Below are positions 16,782 to 25,590 of a stretch of DNA of 64,000 nt, piece after piece. The notes under the pieces were generated by a model that ran no database searches, was not told the DNA's origin, and saw only the letters and a program-made list of their open reading frames with translations. Origin of the DNA: Longitalea luteola (lineage in GTDB: Bacteria; Bacteroidota; Bacteroidia; Chitinophagales; Chitinophagaceae); contig NZ_JAFIQX010000005.1 in the NCBI RefSeq assembly GCF_017356035.1, positions 1-64,000 on the forward strand, read 5' to 3'. Numbering within the stretch: position 1 is the stretch's first letter; every line of letters starts with the position of its first letter. Both the position numbers and the translations under genes were made by a program.

Positions 16782-18032
16782 CTAATCATATTTTCTTCCT
16801 TTACTATACAACACTTCCCTATACGACAAAGACAACGTAAACTGAAAGTAATTCTCCCGTATGAGATTATTCGTAAGCGTACCACGGCGGCCGGCCTCTA
16901 CGGCGAGGTTATACGCCAGGCCGCGGCTTAAATAACCACCATAACCAATAGTAGCGCCATAGCCCTCGATATGTTGTCCCTTTACCTGCAGGTACGATTT
17001 GTCGGAGAACAGACCGGCCGATAAATAACTTTTCTCCGCCACCATCCCAAACCGTTGTACCTGCTTCGAGAATTGAACACCTGCAGATATACGTTCATTG
17101 TTCACCATGGTCCAGGTACCGCCGCCGGGGTTCAGTTTGTTCCAGTCGCCATACGAATAGTCAACGGTGAAGGTCGTGCGGCCTTTGTTTACAAACGAGA
17201 TCCCGGCATCATACTGCCAGGGCAGGGTGAAGGTGCCATCGCTTAATTGTTTATCCTGTTCTACCACACTGCCGCCTTCGGTAACCGTGATGGTCTTGTT
17301 AGAGGTAAGATCGCTTTTGGTGGTCACTTTTCCACCTAAGGAAACCCGCCAGTCCTTGCTCAGTTTGGCGCCATAGATGGCGCCGCCTTCAAAGCGGAAC
17401 CCGCTGTAATAATCGGTGAGCTGTGTCACTACCGAAGAGTTGAGTCCGCCGCCGGCGAGGGTCTCTATCTGGTTAATAGAACCGAAGATGAAGGAAGAGC
17501 GTACGCCGAGGGCCAGGTTTTTGCCCAGGGCAAAACCGTTGGTCCAGAAGATATGTTTCAGGCCGCCATTCCCTTCGTACAGGCCGGTATAGGTGGTGGG
17601 CGCGCCTTCCACGGTCTTGGGGGCGTTGAATGAATAATTTACATAACTGAAAGGCATAAGGCCGATGCTGCTGGCCCAGTGGTTATTCAGTTTGGCCGAT
17701 AAAGAAATGCGTTTGATGGTAACATCGCGGGTAGAACTGTTGTCGCCATTGATCACGTTGCCTTTAAAAGAAACGATCTTGCCAACGATGCCGAGGTCAA
17801 TCTGGGCCAGGCTTCTTTCGAGGCCGATGATGGAAGCGGGGTTTTTGTTGAGGATAAAACCCGGGGTCGACAGTAACGAGACAGAAGTGTTGGCCATGCC
17901 ACTACTGCGATCGGGGTGTTGGGCCTGGATCTCCCCAACGCCATACACAGAATACGGTGAGCTCATATTCTGCCCGCTGGCTGCAGCTGCAAGCACCACA
18001 AAGAACCCGGTCAGTACAAATATTTTTCTCAT
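16782..18032 (-). CDS. Outer-membrane beta-barrel protein
   Basis: This 416-residue protein has a signal peptide (MRKIFVLTGFFVVLAAAASG, cleaved before QNMSSPYSVYGVGE). The mature part alternates polar and aromatic residues as in OmpP1/FadL-like barrels of Bacteroidota, with NPASIIGLERSLAQIDLGI near the start and a terminal aromatic stretch (YFQFTLSLSYREVLY). It lies 10 bp after the DUF4270 lipoprotein gene on the same strand, so the two are probably one operon. A partner role for the lipoprotein in the outer membrane is inferred from this pairing. Confidence 0.8.
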   Translation of the reverse strand: MRKIFVLTGFFVVLAAAASGQNMSSPYSVYGVGEIQAQHPDRSSGMANTSVSLLSTPGFILNKNPASIIGLERSLAQIDLGIVGKIVSFKGNVINGDNSSTRDVTIKRISLSAKLNNHWASSIGLMPFSYVNYSFNAPKTVEGAPTTYTGLYEGNGGLKHIFWTNGFALGKNLALGVRSSFIFGSINQIETLAGGGLNSSVVTQLTDYYSGFRFEGGAIYGAKLSKDWRVSLGGKVTTKSDLTSNKTITVTEGGSVVEQDKQLSDGTFTLPWQYDAGISFVNKGRTTFTVDYSYGDWNKLNPGGGTWTMVNNERISAGVQFSKQVQRFGMVAEKSYLSAGLFSDKSYLQVKGQHIEGYGATIGYGGYLSRGLAYNLAVEAGRRGTLTNNLIRENYFQFTLSLSYREVLYSKGRKYD

Positions 18033-18042
18033 TATATAGTGG

Positions 18043-19401
18043 TTATTCGATTGTCAAAAGATTTAAGATCAGTCTGGTTTGGTAGTTGGTGCCATTCAGA
18101 TAATTGCCGATAACGGCGCGGTTGATCTGTTTGGCCGCTGCCGGATCCTCTTCCAGGATGAACAGGCCGTTGTCTATACTGCCGGGGGTGTTCAGCAAGG
18201 CATTGATATAACTGGTTACATGGAACGTGTATTTGGTGGAGGCGCCATACAGGTAATCGATCTCCGGCCGCCTGATCATCGGCGTTCCGCCGCCGGTGGT
18301 ATCGGTGAGAATGCCGCCGGGTACATTGGTGATGTCAGTCGATTTCATGAATAAGGTGCCGGGCAGCTGGTTCACAAACATACTGTAGCTGCCTCTGATC
18401 GGTTTAATTTCCAGCCGGGCATCCATCAGCCGCACCACTTCATTGATCTTAAGCACATCGCGCAGGGAAGGGAACCTGGCTTTCAGGTATACCCCGGTGC
18501 CGCTTTGGGTAATGGCATAGGGGTGGGTATTGTTCGACACAAATTCCTGTTGATTGGCGAAAGTCTTTTCCAGCAGGGTGCCCTGCCGGTCGGTAAGAAT
18601 GCGGTTGAACTGCAGGCTGGAGTTGGTCATCACAAACTCCAGTACTTTATCCTGTTTATCGGGAACCGTCAGGTGGTAATGCAGGCGCATGCTGATGCTG
18701 CTGTCGCCCATATTGAACCCGTAAACGGCGCCGGCATTGTTGTTGGTAGGCTGCAGGCAAAGTCCCCGGAAATAATCCAGGAAATTGGTGCTGCTGGTAA
18801 ATTCGCTGGCCTTGTTCTGGATCTTCTGATAAAACTCCTCGCCCATGGCCTGTGGTAAACGCACGGTGATCGTATCTGTTTCGTTGCGCGGCCTGATCAG
18901 TCGCGAAAAGCTGGCCAGGGGAGCGCCTTTCAGGGCAAAACTGCTGCGATTGTAGATCTCCTGCTGTCCGTTCGAAAGGACCTTGGCAACGGGTTGTTCG
19001 GCCAGCTGGTAAATGGAAATAGCCAGCGGCTGCGTAGTATCGCCATAATAGTACCCGTTGGGTTTCAAAAACAGCACGAGGGAATCATATACGGCGCTTT
19101 TGGGCAGCAGGTCTTCCGCCAGCGTAGGCAAACCCAGTTGAAAAAAGGTGCTGGCATTGGTCTTACCGGTGTATGTATCGTGATAGTTGCCTATGAGAGC
19201 AAAAGAATTTCCATTGGTTGGAAAAGAATCGAGCACAAAACTCGATAGCAGTACCCCTACGGTGTCTACGGTAATAATGCGGGTATGGCTTTCTGCGAGT
19301 TCGCTACCTACCTGGATATCTTTTTTATAACAGGATGACAACAGGCCGGAGAACAGGAAGCAGAGCGTGAGAATGACAGGTACCCTTTTGTGTATATACA
19401 T
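18043..19401 (-). CDS. DUF4270 lipoprotein
   Basis: This 452-residue protein has the lipoprotein signal MYIHKRVPVILTLCFLF...LLSSC (Cys24) and the DUF4270 hallmarks: IQVGSELAESHTRIITVDTV, LDSFPTNGNSFALIGNYHD near residue 60, and YDSLVLFLKPNGYYYGDTT, where a Bacteroidota-type DSLVLxLxxxGYYYGD motif is clear. The mature part is beta-rich. The family is found in the outer envelope of Bacteroidota; its role is unknown. It is the first gene of a two-gene unit with the barrel protein downstream. Confidence 0.9.
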   Translation of the reverse strand: MYIHKRVPVILTLCFLFSGLLSSCYKKDIQVGSELAESHTRIITVDTVGVLLSSFVLDSFPTNGNSFALIGNYHDTYTGKTNASTFFQLGLPTLAEDLLPKSAVYDSLVLFLKPNGYYYGDTTQPLAISIYQLAEQPVAKVLSNGQQEIYNRSSFALKGAPLASFSRLIRPRNETDTITVRLPQAMGEEFYQKIQNKASEFTSSTNFLDYFRGLCLQPTNNNAGAVYGFNMGDSSISMRLHYHLTVPDKQDKVLEFVMTNSSLQFNRILTDRQGTLLEKTFANQQEFVSNNTHPYAITQSGTGVYLKARFPSLRDVLKINEVVRLMDARLEIKPIRGSYSMFVNQLPGTLFMKSTDITNVPGGILTDTTGGGTPMIRRPEIDYLYGASTKYTFHVTSYINALLNTPGSIDNGLFILEEDPAAAKQINRAVIGNYLNGTNYQTRLILNLLTIE

Positions 19402-20152
19402 ATTATGGTTAGTGAGTGATTGTTAAGCTGAATTAGTTCAAGGTTTACTGGTTAAATATTGGGCTCTCCTTCGCTAAAGCTTCGGCGAGCAAGGTGTAAA
19501 GTAATGGAATATAAGGTTTAAACTTTCTGCGCTGCGTTATATTTGTTTTCATTTTAACACCTCTTTGTGTTCAATTCCACCCGTCTTGATATAGCTTGCT
19601 GCGCGCCATTACGGGAACAAAGAGCAATTTATCAGGCCTTCAACACGAAATTTTGTTATTATATATGATGGCCGCCGGATAATCGACGAACCGTTTATTT
19701 TTGCCGGCGAAAACTAAATTTCTGATTGGCGACCGAAATTTTGCAAATTTGCAAATTTATAATAAGCCCGGAAATATTCCCGGCCTCTTTGAAACAAGTT
19801 GTGCAAAAGTGCATACAGGAAAATGATATGGGCCGCCGGATATGTTAATACTTGGTTAATCTTGTGGTTTACAATATTTAACCTATAAGTTGTTTGTGTA
19901 AGCTTGCAGCTTTTTACAAAAAAAAATTGTTTAGATGTTGACGCCGGCCAAAAAAATGGAAGATTTTTGCGCCGGATTCGTCGAGTCCAAAACCATATTG
20001 ATCTATTTTATAAACTTGTTTGGAATAGCCGGAAATATTTTTACCTGTCGAAATAATAGATTAACTAGCGAACGCATGTAACCATGCAGCCGCCCCGGCG
20101 TCGCCCGGATCCCGGCCAACTGCTAAAAAAACAAAACAGAAAATAAACAAAA
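19402..20152. other. Long divergent intergenic region without a gene
   Basis: About 750 bp separate the divergent DUF4270 and Kelch genes. I see no frame with coding character. The stretch holds short repeats: AAATTTGCAAATTTG near 19745, and twice CCGGAAATATT (about 19769 and 20031), plus many GCCGG pairs. It probably holds two promoters, but no complete TTG-19-TAnnTTTG pair is obvious. Confidence 0.6.
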
Positions 20153-21190
20153 ATGAAGAATGTTCTAGTTTACTCCCTGGCCCTTGTGATTGCTACCGCA
20201 CCACTTTTGATCATTCCAGCTTGTAGTAAAAGTTCTAATGATTCAACAAGCGACCTGGTGGGTAACTGGGCAATCAGCGATTTTTTTGATGGTCCGGCCC
20301 GCAGTGAAGCGGTATCATTCATTATCAACGATACCGTGTTCGTTGGCACTGGTTTCACCAACACCAATACAAGACGTTTTGAAGATTTCTGGAAATATTC
20401 CCTGGATAAAAGATACTGGACACAGATCGCCGACTTTAAAGGCGGCAAACGCAGCTCGGCCATTGGTTTTGCCGTAAATGGCAAAGGCTATGTGGGAACC
20501 GGCTACGACTTCGATGCCAACTACAAAAAAGACATGTGGCAATACAGCCCCGACAGCAATGGCTGGGCGCCCAGAAATGATTTTGGCGGTACTGCCCGTG
20601 CTGATGCGGTTGCTTTTGTGGTAGGCGGCAATGCTTATGTAGCTACCGGTTACGATGACAGCTACCTGAAAGACGTTTGGCAATACAATGCTGCTGCCGA
20701 CAGCTGGACCCAGAAAGCCGGCATCCTCGGCGCCAAAAGAAGCAAGGCCCAGGTATTTGTTATCAACGATAAGGCGTATTTGATCAGTGGTGAAAGCAAT
20801 GGCGCTGCACTGACCGATATGCAGGTATATGATCAGAATTCTGATAGCTGGACCAACCTCAGAAAGATCACCAACTCCAGCGATGAGAGCTACGATGATG
20901 AGTACACGACCATCGCCCGCTTCAATGGCGCTACGTTTGTGATCGATGGTAAAGGTTACCTCGTTACCGGGGAATCCGGAAGCCTGAACACCCGCACCTG
21001 GGAATATGATCCCGCTACTGATACCTGGGATGAAAAAACAACTTTCAGCGGCGCTGCCCGTACCGGCGCTATCGGTTTTACTTTGAAGAACCGTGGTTTC
21101 GTGGTAAGCGGCCGCAGCGGTACAGCTCCATTCGACAATATGTACGAACTGCAGCCTGGTGTTGAAGACGATGACAATGACAATCTCTAA
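20153..21190 (+). CDS. Kelch-repeat lipoprotein
   Basis: This 345-residue lipoprotein (signal ending IIPAC, Cys24) is made of about six Kelch-type blades. Each has the pattern FVVGGNAYVATGYDD-short loop-DVWQYNAAADSWTQ, with Gly pairs and the Y-W spacing typical of Kelch. It begins an operon with a DUF4907 protein, a LytS-type kinase and a LytTR regulator. Kelch propellers bind glycans or proteins; here a sensor or surface-display role is inferred from the kinase and regulator downstream. The stop overlaps the next frame. Confidence 0.9.
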   Translation: MKNVLVYSLALVIATAPLLIIPACSKSSNDSTSDLVGNWAISDFFDGPARSEAVSFIINDTVFVGTGFTNTNTRRFEDFWKYSLDKRYWTQIADFKGGKRSSAIGFAVNGKGYVGTGYDFDANYKKDMWQYSPDSNGWAPRNDFGGTARADAVAFVVGGNAYVATGYDDSYLKDVWQYNAAADSWTQKAGILGAKRSKAQVFVINDKAYLISGESNGAALTDMQVYDQNSDSWTNLRKITNSSDESYDDEYTTIARFNGATFVIDGKGYLVTGESGSLNTRTWEYDPATDTWDEKTTFSGAARTGAIGFTLKNRGFVVSGRSGTAPFDNMYELQPGVEDDDNDNL

Positions 21191-21521
21191 AAAACATAAA
21201 CTGGTACTGCTGGCGGCAATCCTTTTTGCAGCCGGCAGTACTTTTTTTATGCTGGTGATACAACCGGCATCTCCCAAAGGATTACACTACTCCTGTTTCA
21301 AAACAGCAAAGGGTTGGGGCTACGATGTGCTGTTCAACGACCGCATCATCATTCACCAGCCATTCATACCCGGTAAATCGGGCAGCGATGGTTTCGCTAC
21401 CGAACAGGAAGCGGCCACCCGCGCTAAAACTGTTATAGAAAGTATAAAATCAGGCAATGATCCCCTGTTTGGTCGAAAGCCGGAGCAACGTCCGGGCGTC
21501 TCAGCTGCTCAATCTGAGTAA
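21171..21521 (+). CDS. DUF4907 protein
   Basis: This protein has about 116 residues. A hydrophobic segment (LVLLAAILFAAGSTFFMLVI) anchors it, and the periplasmic part carries the DUF4907 pattern KGWGYDVLFNDRIIIHQPFIP and GFATEQEAATRAKTVIESI. I choose ATG 21171; 21177 also fits, and a GTG at 21159 opens the same frame. The start lies inside the Kelch gene, 20 bp before its stop, and the stop overlaps the kinase start by one base (TAATG), so translation is probably coupled. Small DUF4907 proteins recur beside Kelch and LytTR genes in this phylum, to my knowledge. Confidence 0.85.
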   Translation: MTMTISKKHKLVLLAAILFAAGSTFFMLVIQPASPKGLHYSCFKTAKGWGYDVLFNDRIIIHQPFIPGKSGSDGFATEQEAATRAKTVIESIKSGNDPLFGRKPEQRPGVSAAQSE

Positions 21522-22384
21522 TGACCAAAGAAAAGGTCCGGGATGCCCTGGCTTCCGTGCTGGGGTTTAAACCGGTAAAAAGGGTGCGGCACAAACTGCT
21601 GGTAATTAGCGTGCATGTTCTGCTATGGGGCCTGTTCCTCATACTGCCTGTGCTCTTATACCGGATGAATACCCCCGATACCGGTTTCTTCTACGGCGAA
21701 CTAATCAACAAGTCTTTCCTCATCGTTCTCTTCTTTATCAATTTCAAACTGGCCCATTCGCTGTACATCAGTGAGAAACAGAAAAAACTGCTGGAAAATG
21801 AGCGCCTCAATGCCGAGCTGAACTTCCTGAAGCTGCAGATCAATCCGCATTTCCTGTTCAATACCCTCAACAGCATTTATTCGCAGGCGCATTTGCGGTC
21901 AGACCAAACCGAACACAGCATCCTGAAGTTCTCGCGCATCATGCGGTATGTGTTATACGATTCGGCGGCCGGTAAAATTCCGCTGTCACAGGACCTGGAA
22001 TATATTAGTAATTATATTGATCTGCAGCAACTACGGCTGTCGAAAAATATTTCTGTTCATTATGACGTTTCAGGACCGGTAAACGGTTTATTCATTGCGC
22101 CGTTACTGCTCATCACCTTTATAGAGAACGCTTTTAAACACGGCATCAGTTACACAGCACCATCAGCTATCAACATATCCATTGCCGTTACCGGCAATAC
22201 GCTAGCGCTAACAGTGGGAAACGCCATAATCCGATCAAACAGGGGATCCACCGGCGGTGTGGGGCTCATCAATGCCCGCAGAAGGCTGGATGTACTTTAT
22301 CCCGGCCGGCACCTGCTGGATGTTATTGAGAACGATCACCTGTACATTGTTAATCTGAAAATTGAACTGGACCATGACCATTAA
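21521..22384 (+). CDS. LytS/YehU-type sensor histidine kinase
   Basis: This 287-residue kinase has two membrane helices (about 27-47 and 62-82). After a coiled stretch (SEKQKKLLENERLNAELNFL) comes the His_kinase (PF06580) box KLQINPHFLFNTLNSIYSQ with the phospho-accepting His, then PLSQDLEYISNYIDLQQLR. An ATP-binding domain follows with the N-box LLITFIENAFKHGI and the G-box GGVGLINARRRL. It should sense an envelope signal and phosphorylate the LytTR regulator encoded next. Start and stop overlap both neighbours, so the unit is one operon. Confidence 0.92.
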   Translation: MTKEKVRDALASVLGFKPVKRVRHKLLVISVHVLLWGLFLILPVLLYRMNTPDTGFFYGELINKSFLIVLFFINFKLAHSLYISEKQKKLLENERLNAELNFLKLQINPHFLFNTLNSIYSQAHLRSDQTEHSILKFSRIMRYVLYDSAAGKIPLSQDLEYISNYIDLQQLRLSKNISVHYDVSGPVNGLFIAPLLLITFIENAFKHGISYTAPSAINISIAVTGNTLALTVGNAIIRSNRGSTGGVGLINARRRLDVLYPGRHLLDVIENDHLYIVNLKIELDHDH

Positions 22385-23081
22385 TTGCATTATCATCGAC
22401 GATGAACCCTGGGCGCTTGACCTGCTGGAAGATTTTATCAGGAAGGTGCCTTACCTGAACCTGGTAGCCCGCTGCGAAGGAGCGGTATCGGCTTTTCCTT
22501 ATTTTGAAAAAGAAGAGATCGACCTGGTGCTGCTCGATATTCGCATGCCCGACCTCAGCGGTACGCAGTTCCTGAAAACCCTGAACAAGCGGCCGGCCGT
22601 GATCTTTGTAACCGCGCACAATGAGTTCGCCGTGGAAGGTTTCGAGCTCGATGCCATCGACTACCTGCTGAAACCCGTTCCGTTCGACCGGTTCATGTCG
22701 GCCGTGAACAAAGCGTATGAGTATATCAGCTATAGAAAGGCGAGGTCGTTGTTGAAAAAAGATGATTTTATGTTCATCAAAACATCGCACAAGATCCAGA
22801 AGATCTTTTACAGCGATATCCTGTACCTCGAAGGGTTGAAAGATTATACCAGGATCCACCTGGTCGACAGCAAGAAGCCGTTCATTACGCTGCAAAGCCT
22901 GAAGTATTTTGAGAACCGCCTGCCGCACGATGAGTTCATTCGCATTCACCGCTCGTATATTATCTCGCTGCGTAAGGTAGATACCGTTTCGCGCAAAGCC
23001 GTGCTGCTCGGCGAAACCGAATTGCCCTGCAGCGAGCATTACCGGAATGCCTTATACGCTGTTATTGGGGAGAAACTATAA
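22374..23081 (+). CDS. LytTR-type response regulator
   Basis: This protein has 235 residues from ATG 22374. That start is chosen over the longer frame at 22362 because it puts MTINCIIIDDEPWALDLL at the N-terminus. The receiver domain has the acidic pair DDE and the phosphorylation site LLDIRMPDLSG, with a T (FVTAHNE) and a K (LLKPVPFDR) at the usual places. The LytTR DNA-binding domain (about 135-235) has DILYLEGLKDYTRIHL and FIRIHRSYIISL. It overlaps the kinase gene by 11 bp. The expected target is its own operon or an envelope gene; I cannot name the binding site. Confidence 0.93.
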   Translation: MTINCIIIDDEPWALDLLEDFIRKVPYLNLVARCEGAVSAFPYFEKEEIDLVLLDIRMPDLSGTQFLKTLNKRPAVIFVTAHNEFAVEGFELDAIDYLLKPVPFDRFMSAVNKAYEYISYRKARSLLKKDDFMFIKTSHKIQKIFYSDILYLEGLKDYTRIHLVDSKKPFITLQSLKYFENRLPHDEFIRIHRSYIISLRKVDTVSRKAVLLGETELPCSEHYRNALYAVIGEKL

Positions 23082-23082
23082 G

Positions 23083-23305
23083 ACGCTGAACGCTAAACGC
23101 TGAACGCTGAACGCCTAACGCTGAACGCCTAACGCGCAACGCGCAACGCGGAACGCCTAATGCTAAACGCCTAATGCTAAACGCTAAAGGCAAAAGGCTG
23201 AGAGCTGAAGGCTGAAGGCTAATACAAACAAGGCTATTCAAGCCAATCGTTCAAATTAAGAGGAGCAAGCGTTCCGCCTTAAGCGTTTAGCGTTGAGCGT
23301 TTTCC
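23083..23305. repeat. ACGCTGA word array with inverted right arm
   Basis: From the LytTR stop codon onwards the sequence is tandem 7-base words: ACGCTGA, ACGCTAA, ACGCCTA, ACGCGCA, ATGCTAA, AGGCTGA. After about 23255 the inverse words follow (GCGTTCC, GCCTTAA, GCGTTTA, GCGTTGA, GCGTTTT). The arms could form a long imperfect hairpin. Confidence 0.88.
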
Positions 23306-23335
23306 TAAGAAAATTAGTAATTAAAAATAAATGTT

Positions 23336-23343
23336 TATATTTG
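23336..23343 (+). promoter_or_regulatory. Bacteroidetes -7 box before the Panacea gene
   Basis: TATATTTG matches TAnnTTTG and lies about 33 bp before the ATG of the Panacea-domain gene, just after the repeat element. A -33 TTG box at proper spacing is not clear. Confidence 0.55.
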
Positions 23344-23376
23344 GTGTGAAAGGAAAATCAAAAACCTGAATACCAA

Positions 23377-23850
23377 ATGGCCTATCCTGCATCACTGATC
23401 GCTTTTGCCTTTGTGAAAAAAGGCATCGATGAAGGGAAGTTTGTAACTCAAATGAAGTTGCAAAAACTGGTATACTTTGCCCAGGGCTATCACCTGGCCA
23501 AATACCATGAGCCCCTGATCAATGAAACCTTTCAGGCATGGATGTATGGTCCGGTCATTCCCGAGATCTACCAGGATTTTAAACTCTATGGCAGCCGCCC
23601 TATCACCGATACCGCCGAGGTCACTCCATCGGCCAGTTATAAGCCGCCGTTTCGCCTCGATGACCGGGCACTCGAATCCATCAATTATACCTGGGGCGTC
23701 CTGAAAGATTTCTCCGCCATGTCACTGTCGCATTGGACACACCAGCCCAACGGGCCCTGGTCAAAAGTCTATAACCCCGATGCCAAATCAACCCCCATTC
23801 ACAACGATGAAATACAACACTACTTCGAAAAATTGCTAATCAAAGCCTGA
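23377..23850 (+). CDS. Panacea-domain (DUF4065, SocA-like) putative antitoxin
   Basis: This 157-residue protein carries the full Panacea fold: LIAFAFVKKGIDEG at the start, then TQMKLQKLVYFAQGYHLAKY, FQAWMYGPVIPEIYQDFKLYG, and late SLSHWTHQPNGPWSKVYNPD. Panacea proteins include the SocA antitoxin of Caulobacter, a proteolytic adaptor, and the PanA antitoxins that pair with very different toxins. The next gene starts on the A of this stop codon (TGATG), the gene order common for antitoxin-toxin pairs. Its function here is inferred from family and context. Confidence 0.88.
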   Translation: MAYPASLIAFAFVKKGIDEGKFVTQMKLQKLVYFAQGYHLAKYHEPLINETFQAWMYGPVIPEIYQDFKLYGSRPITDTAEVTPSASYKPPFRLDDRALESINYTWGVLKDFSAMSLSHWTHQPNGPWSKVYNPDAKSTPIHNDEIQHYFEKLLIKA

Positions 23851-24245
23851 TGAAAACTCCGCCTCATCCCAGCGTAGCCTCGGAACACGAGGCGCAGAAC
23901 CTGTTGCATACCTTGTTGGAAAAGCCGGCAGATCCCAAAGTAAATGTCAAGGAGGCGAATGTAAATGAGGTGAAGGGGCTCGACATGGAAGAGGCATTCT
24001 CGCGGGCGCAACTGAAACGGCTGCTCGACGATAACCGGGCACGGAAGGTCTTCAGCATTATCATCTTTGCGATCACCGTACTGTGGATGTTCCTGGTATT
24101 GTTCATCGTGGTGCAGTGCAGCCGCAAAGTGTATGTCCTTTCCGACGGCGTACTGATCGCCCTTATTACCACCACCACCGCCAATGTGTTCGGTTTCTTC
24201 TACGTAGTGGTGAACTATCTCTTTAATAAGGATAAATCGACCTAG
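23850..24245 (+). CDS. Two-helix membrane protein paired with Panacea gene, candidate toxin
   Basis: This 131-residue protein has a soluble, charged N-terminal half (about 1-66, with RAQLKRLLDDNRARK) and two membrane helices at the C-terminal end: about 67-89 (VFSIIIFAITVLWMFLVLF) and 99-124. The end is short and charged (NKDKST). I do not recognise the family. The gene overlaps the Panacea gene by one base and has no own promoter that I see, so it should be co-translated. Panacea antitoxins are known to be coupled to membrane-acting toxins among others, so a small membrane toxin is a reasonable guess, not a demonstrated function. Confidence 0.7.
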   Translation: MKTPPHPSVASEHEAQNLLHTLLEKPADPKVNVKEANVNEVKGLDMEEAFSRAQLKRLLDDNRARKVFSIIIFAITVLWMFLVLFIVVQCSRKVYVLSDGVLIALITTTTANVFGFFYVVVNYLFNKDKST

Positions 24246-24285
24246 ATAGCTTTCATTAAAGTGGATGACTTTTCTCCTTAGCATG

Positions 24286-24362
24286 AGTTACAGGTTACAA
24301 GGTGGAGGTTACAGGGGCATGGTTACTAGAGACTGTTGCGTAACCGGTACCCGGTAACCCCT
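24286..24362. repeat. Short-word repeat element, GTTACAGG type, inverted arms
   Basis: GAGTTACAGGTTACAAGG and GGTTACAGGGG on the left, and the inverse GTAACCGGTACCCGGTAACC on the right, flank a short centre. The remaining bases up to 24577 (about 215 bp) show no gene or clear promoter. Confidence 0.75.
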
Positions 24363-24577
24363 AAAATTTATTCACATTTTCACTTAAACGGGGCTGTAAA
24401 AAAGTTAAAAACGGTTTAGTGATATACTTAATTCGTGGGTAATGCCGTTACCGGACTGATTATTGTTACTAAAAAGCGCTGTTTTTAGAAGTGCCCGGCA
24501 GTTTTCAGGGTAGCCGGGATAGCCGCTTAAGAGCAGCAATATTTCTGTACAACTATCTACAAAACGGGAACGGATCC

Positions 24578-25336
24578 ATGCGAAAACCATTAATCGTGAA
24601 ACCGGGAAAACGGCTGAACCTCGCCATTGTAGCAGGTTTGATCTTACTGTTATTCTCCCCCGCGCATGGGGAAGCGGGAACGGGTAAACGCCTGTTTTCC
24701 GACACCTCGGCCACCCCGGCCGCCGCGCCTTCTTTTTTTTCCATTAAGAACAAATTGAATGTGTACGACAGCCTTCATTTACAGGAAGCGGGCCTGTCGA
24801 AAAAAGTATTTACCATGGCCCTGAAGGGTATGGCCAAACTGGTGAAGACCCGGCATATCAAAGACAACCTGCTGGCGATCGTAGATTTTAGTCAGCCCAG
24901 CGTGAACAAGCGGTTATACGTGATCGACCTCAACTCGTACCAGCTGCTGTTCAATACCTGGGTGGCGCATGGCATGAAGACCGGTAAGGAAAAAGCGGTT
25001 TCTTTCAGTAATAAACCATCTTCTAATAAAAGCAGTCTGGGTTTTTATGTAACCGGTTATGCCTACCAGGGCAGTAATGGGTATTCGCTGAAGCTGAAGG
25101 GGATGGAGAAAGGCATCAATGACTACGCCATGCGGCGGGGCATTGTGATCCACGGGGCCGATTATGTGAACGAAGACCTGATCAACAGCCAGGGTTATAT
25201 CGGCCGCAGCTGGGGTTGCCCGGCCGTGGCGCCCGAACTATCGCAACAGCTGATCGACCTGCTGAAGGAAGGCTCCTGCCTGTTTATCTATCACCCCAGC
25301 ATTGCCTATATGGCCAAATCACAACTTGTAAAATGA
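24578..25336 (+). CDS. L,D-transpeptidase-family (YkuD_2) secreted protein
   Basis: I choose ATG 24578 (MRKPLIVKPGKRLNLAIVAG), which gives a signal peptide ending SPAHG; the upstream in-frame extension is unlike a protein. The product has 252 residues. The catalytic part shows VIVDFSQPSVNKRLYVIDL-type beta strands, then RRGIVIHGADYVNEDLI and GRSWGCPAV, with the His and catalytic Cys of the murein L,D-transpeptidase catalytic-domain family (PF13645). It should act on peptidoglycan stem peptides in the periplasm. The stop codon overlaps the start of a repeat element. Confidence 0.88.
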   Translation: MRKPLIVKPGKRLNLAIVAGLILLLFSPAHGEAGTGKRLFSDTSATPAAAPSFFSIKNKLNVYDSLHLQEAGLSKKVFTMALKGMAKLVKTRHIKDNLLAIVDFSQPSVNKRLYVIDLNSYQLLFNTWVAHGMKTGKEKAVSFSNKPSSNKSSLGFYVTGYAYQGSNGYSLKLKGMEKGINDYAMRRGIVIHGADYVNEDLINSQGYIGRSWGCPAVAPELSQQLIDLLKEGSCLFIYHPSIAYMAKSQLVK

Positions 25337-25493
25337 TTTCTGATTTTGAGATTTATGATTTCGGGATTTGATTTTGAGATTTTGAGATTTTGGGATTTGG
25401 GATTTGGAGATTTTGAGACCTGCCTGCCGCAGGCAGGTTTTGCGATTTTTGGATTTTAAATCTCAAAATCTAAAAATCTCGCAATCAGAAATC
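25335..25493. repeat. Inverted-repeat element of GATTTTGA words with central palindrome
   Basis: The left end GATTTCTGATTTTGAGATTT (25335-25354) is matched in inverse by the right end AAATCTCGCAATCAGAAATC (25474-25493). Between them are tandem 7-8-base words GATTTTGA, GATTTTGG and GATTTGG, a GC palindrome CCTGCCTGCCGCAGGCAGG at about 25420-25438, and then the inverse words. The element looks like a hairpin-forming unit of about 160 bp. Confidence 0.9.
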
Positions 25494-25566
25494 CTTCATG
25501 TAACTTATTAACATCCAGTGTAACTATTGGTTATAAAAAAGGTACGAAGCAAACTGTGCAAGCTGT

Positions 25567-25574
25567 TATCTTTG
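25567..25574 (+). promoter_or_regulatory. -7 promoter box upstream of the Gfo/Idh/MocA gene
   Basis: TATCTTTG matches TAnnTTTG and lies 17 bp before the ATG at 25591. No TTG box is seen at the expected distance upstream. Confidence 0.65.
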
Positions 25575-25590
25575 CGCCTTAATTGAACGT

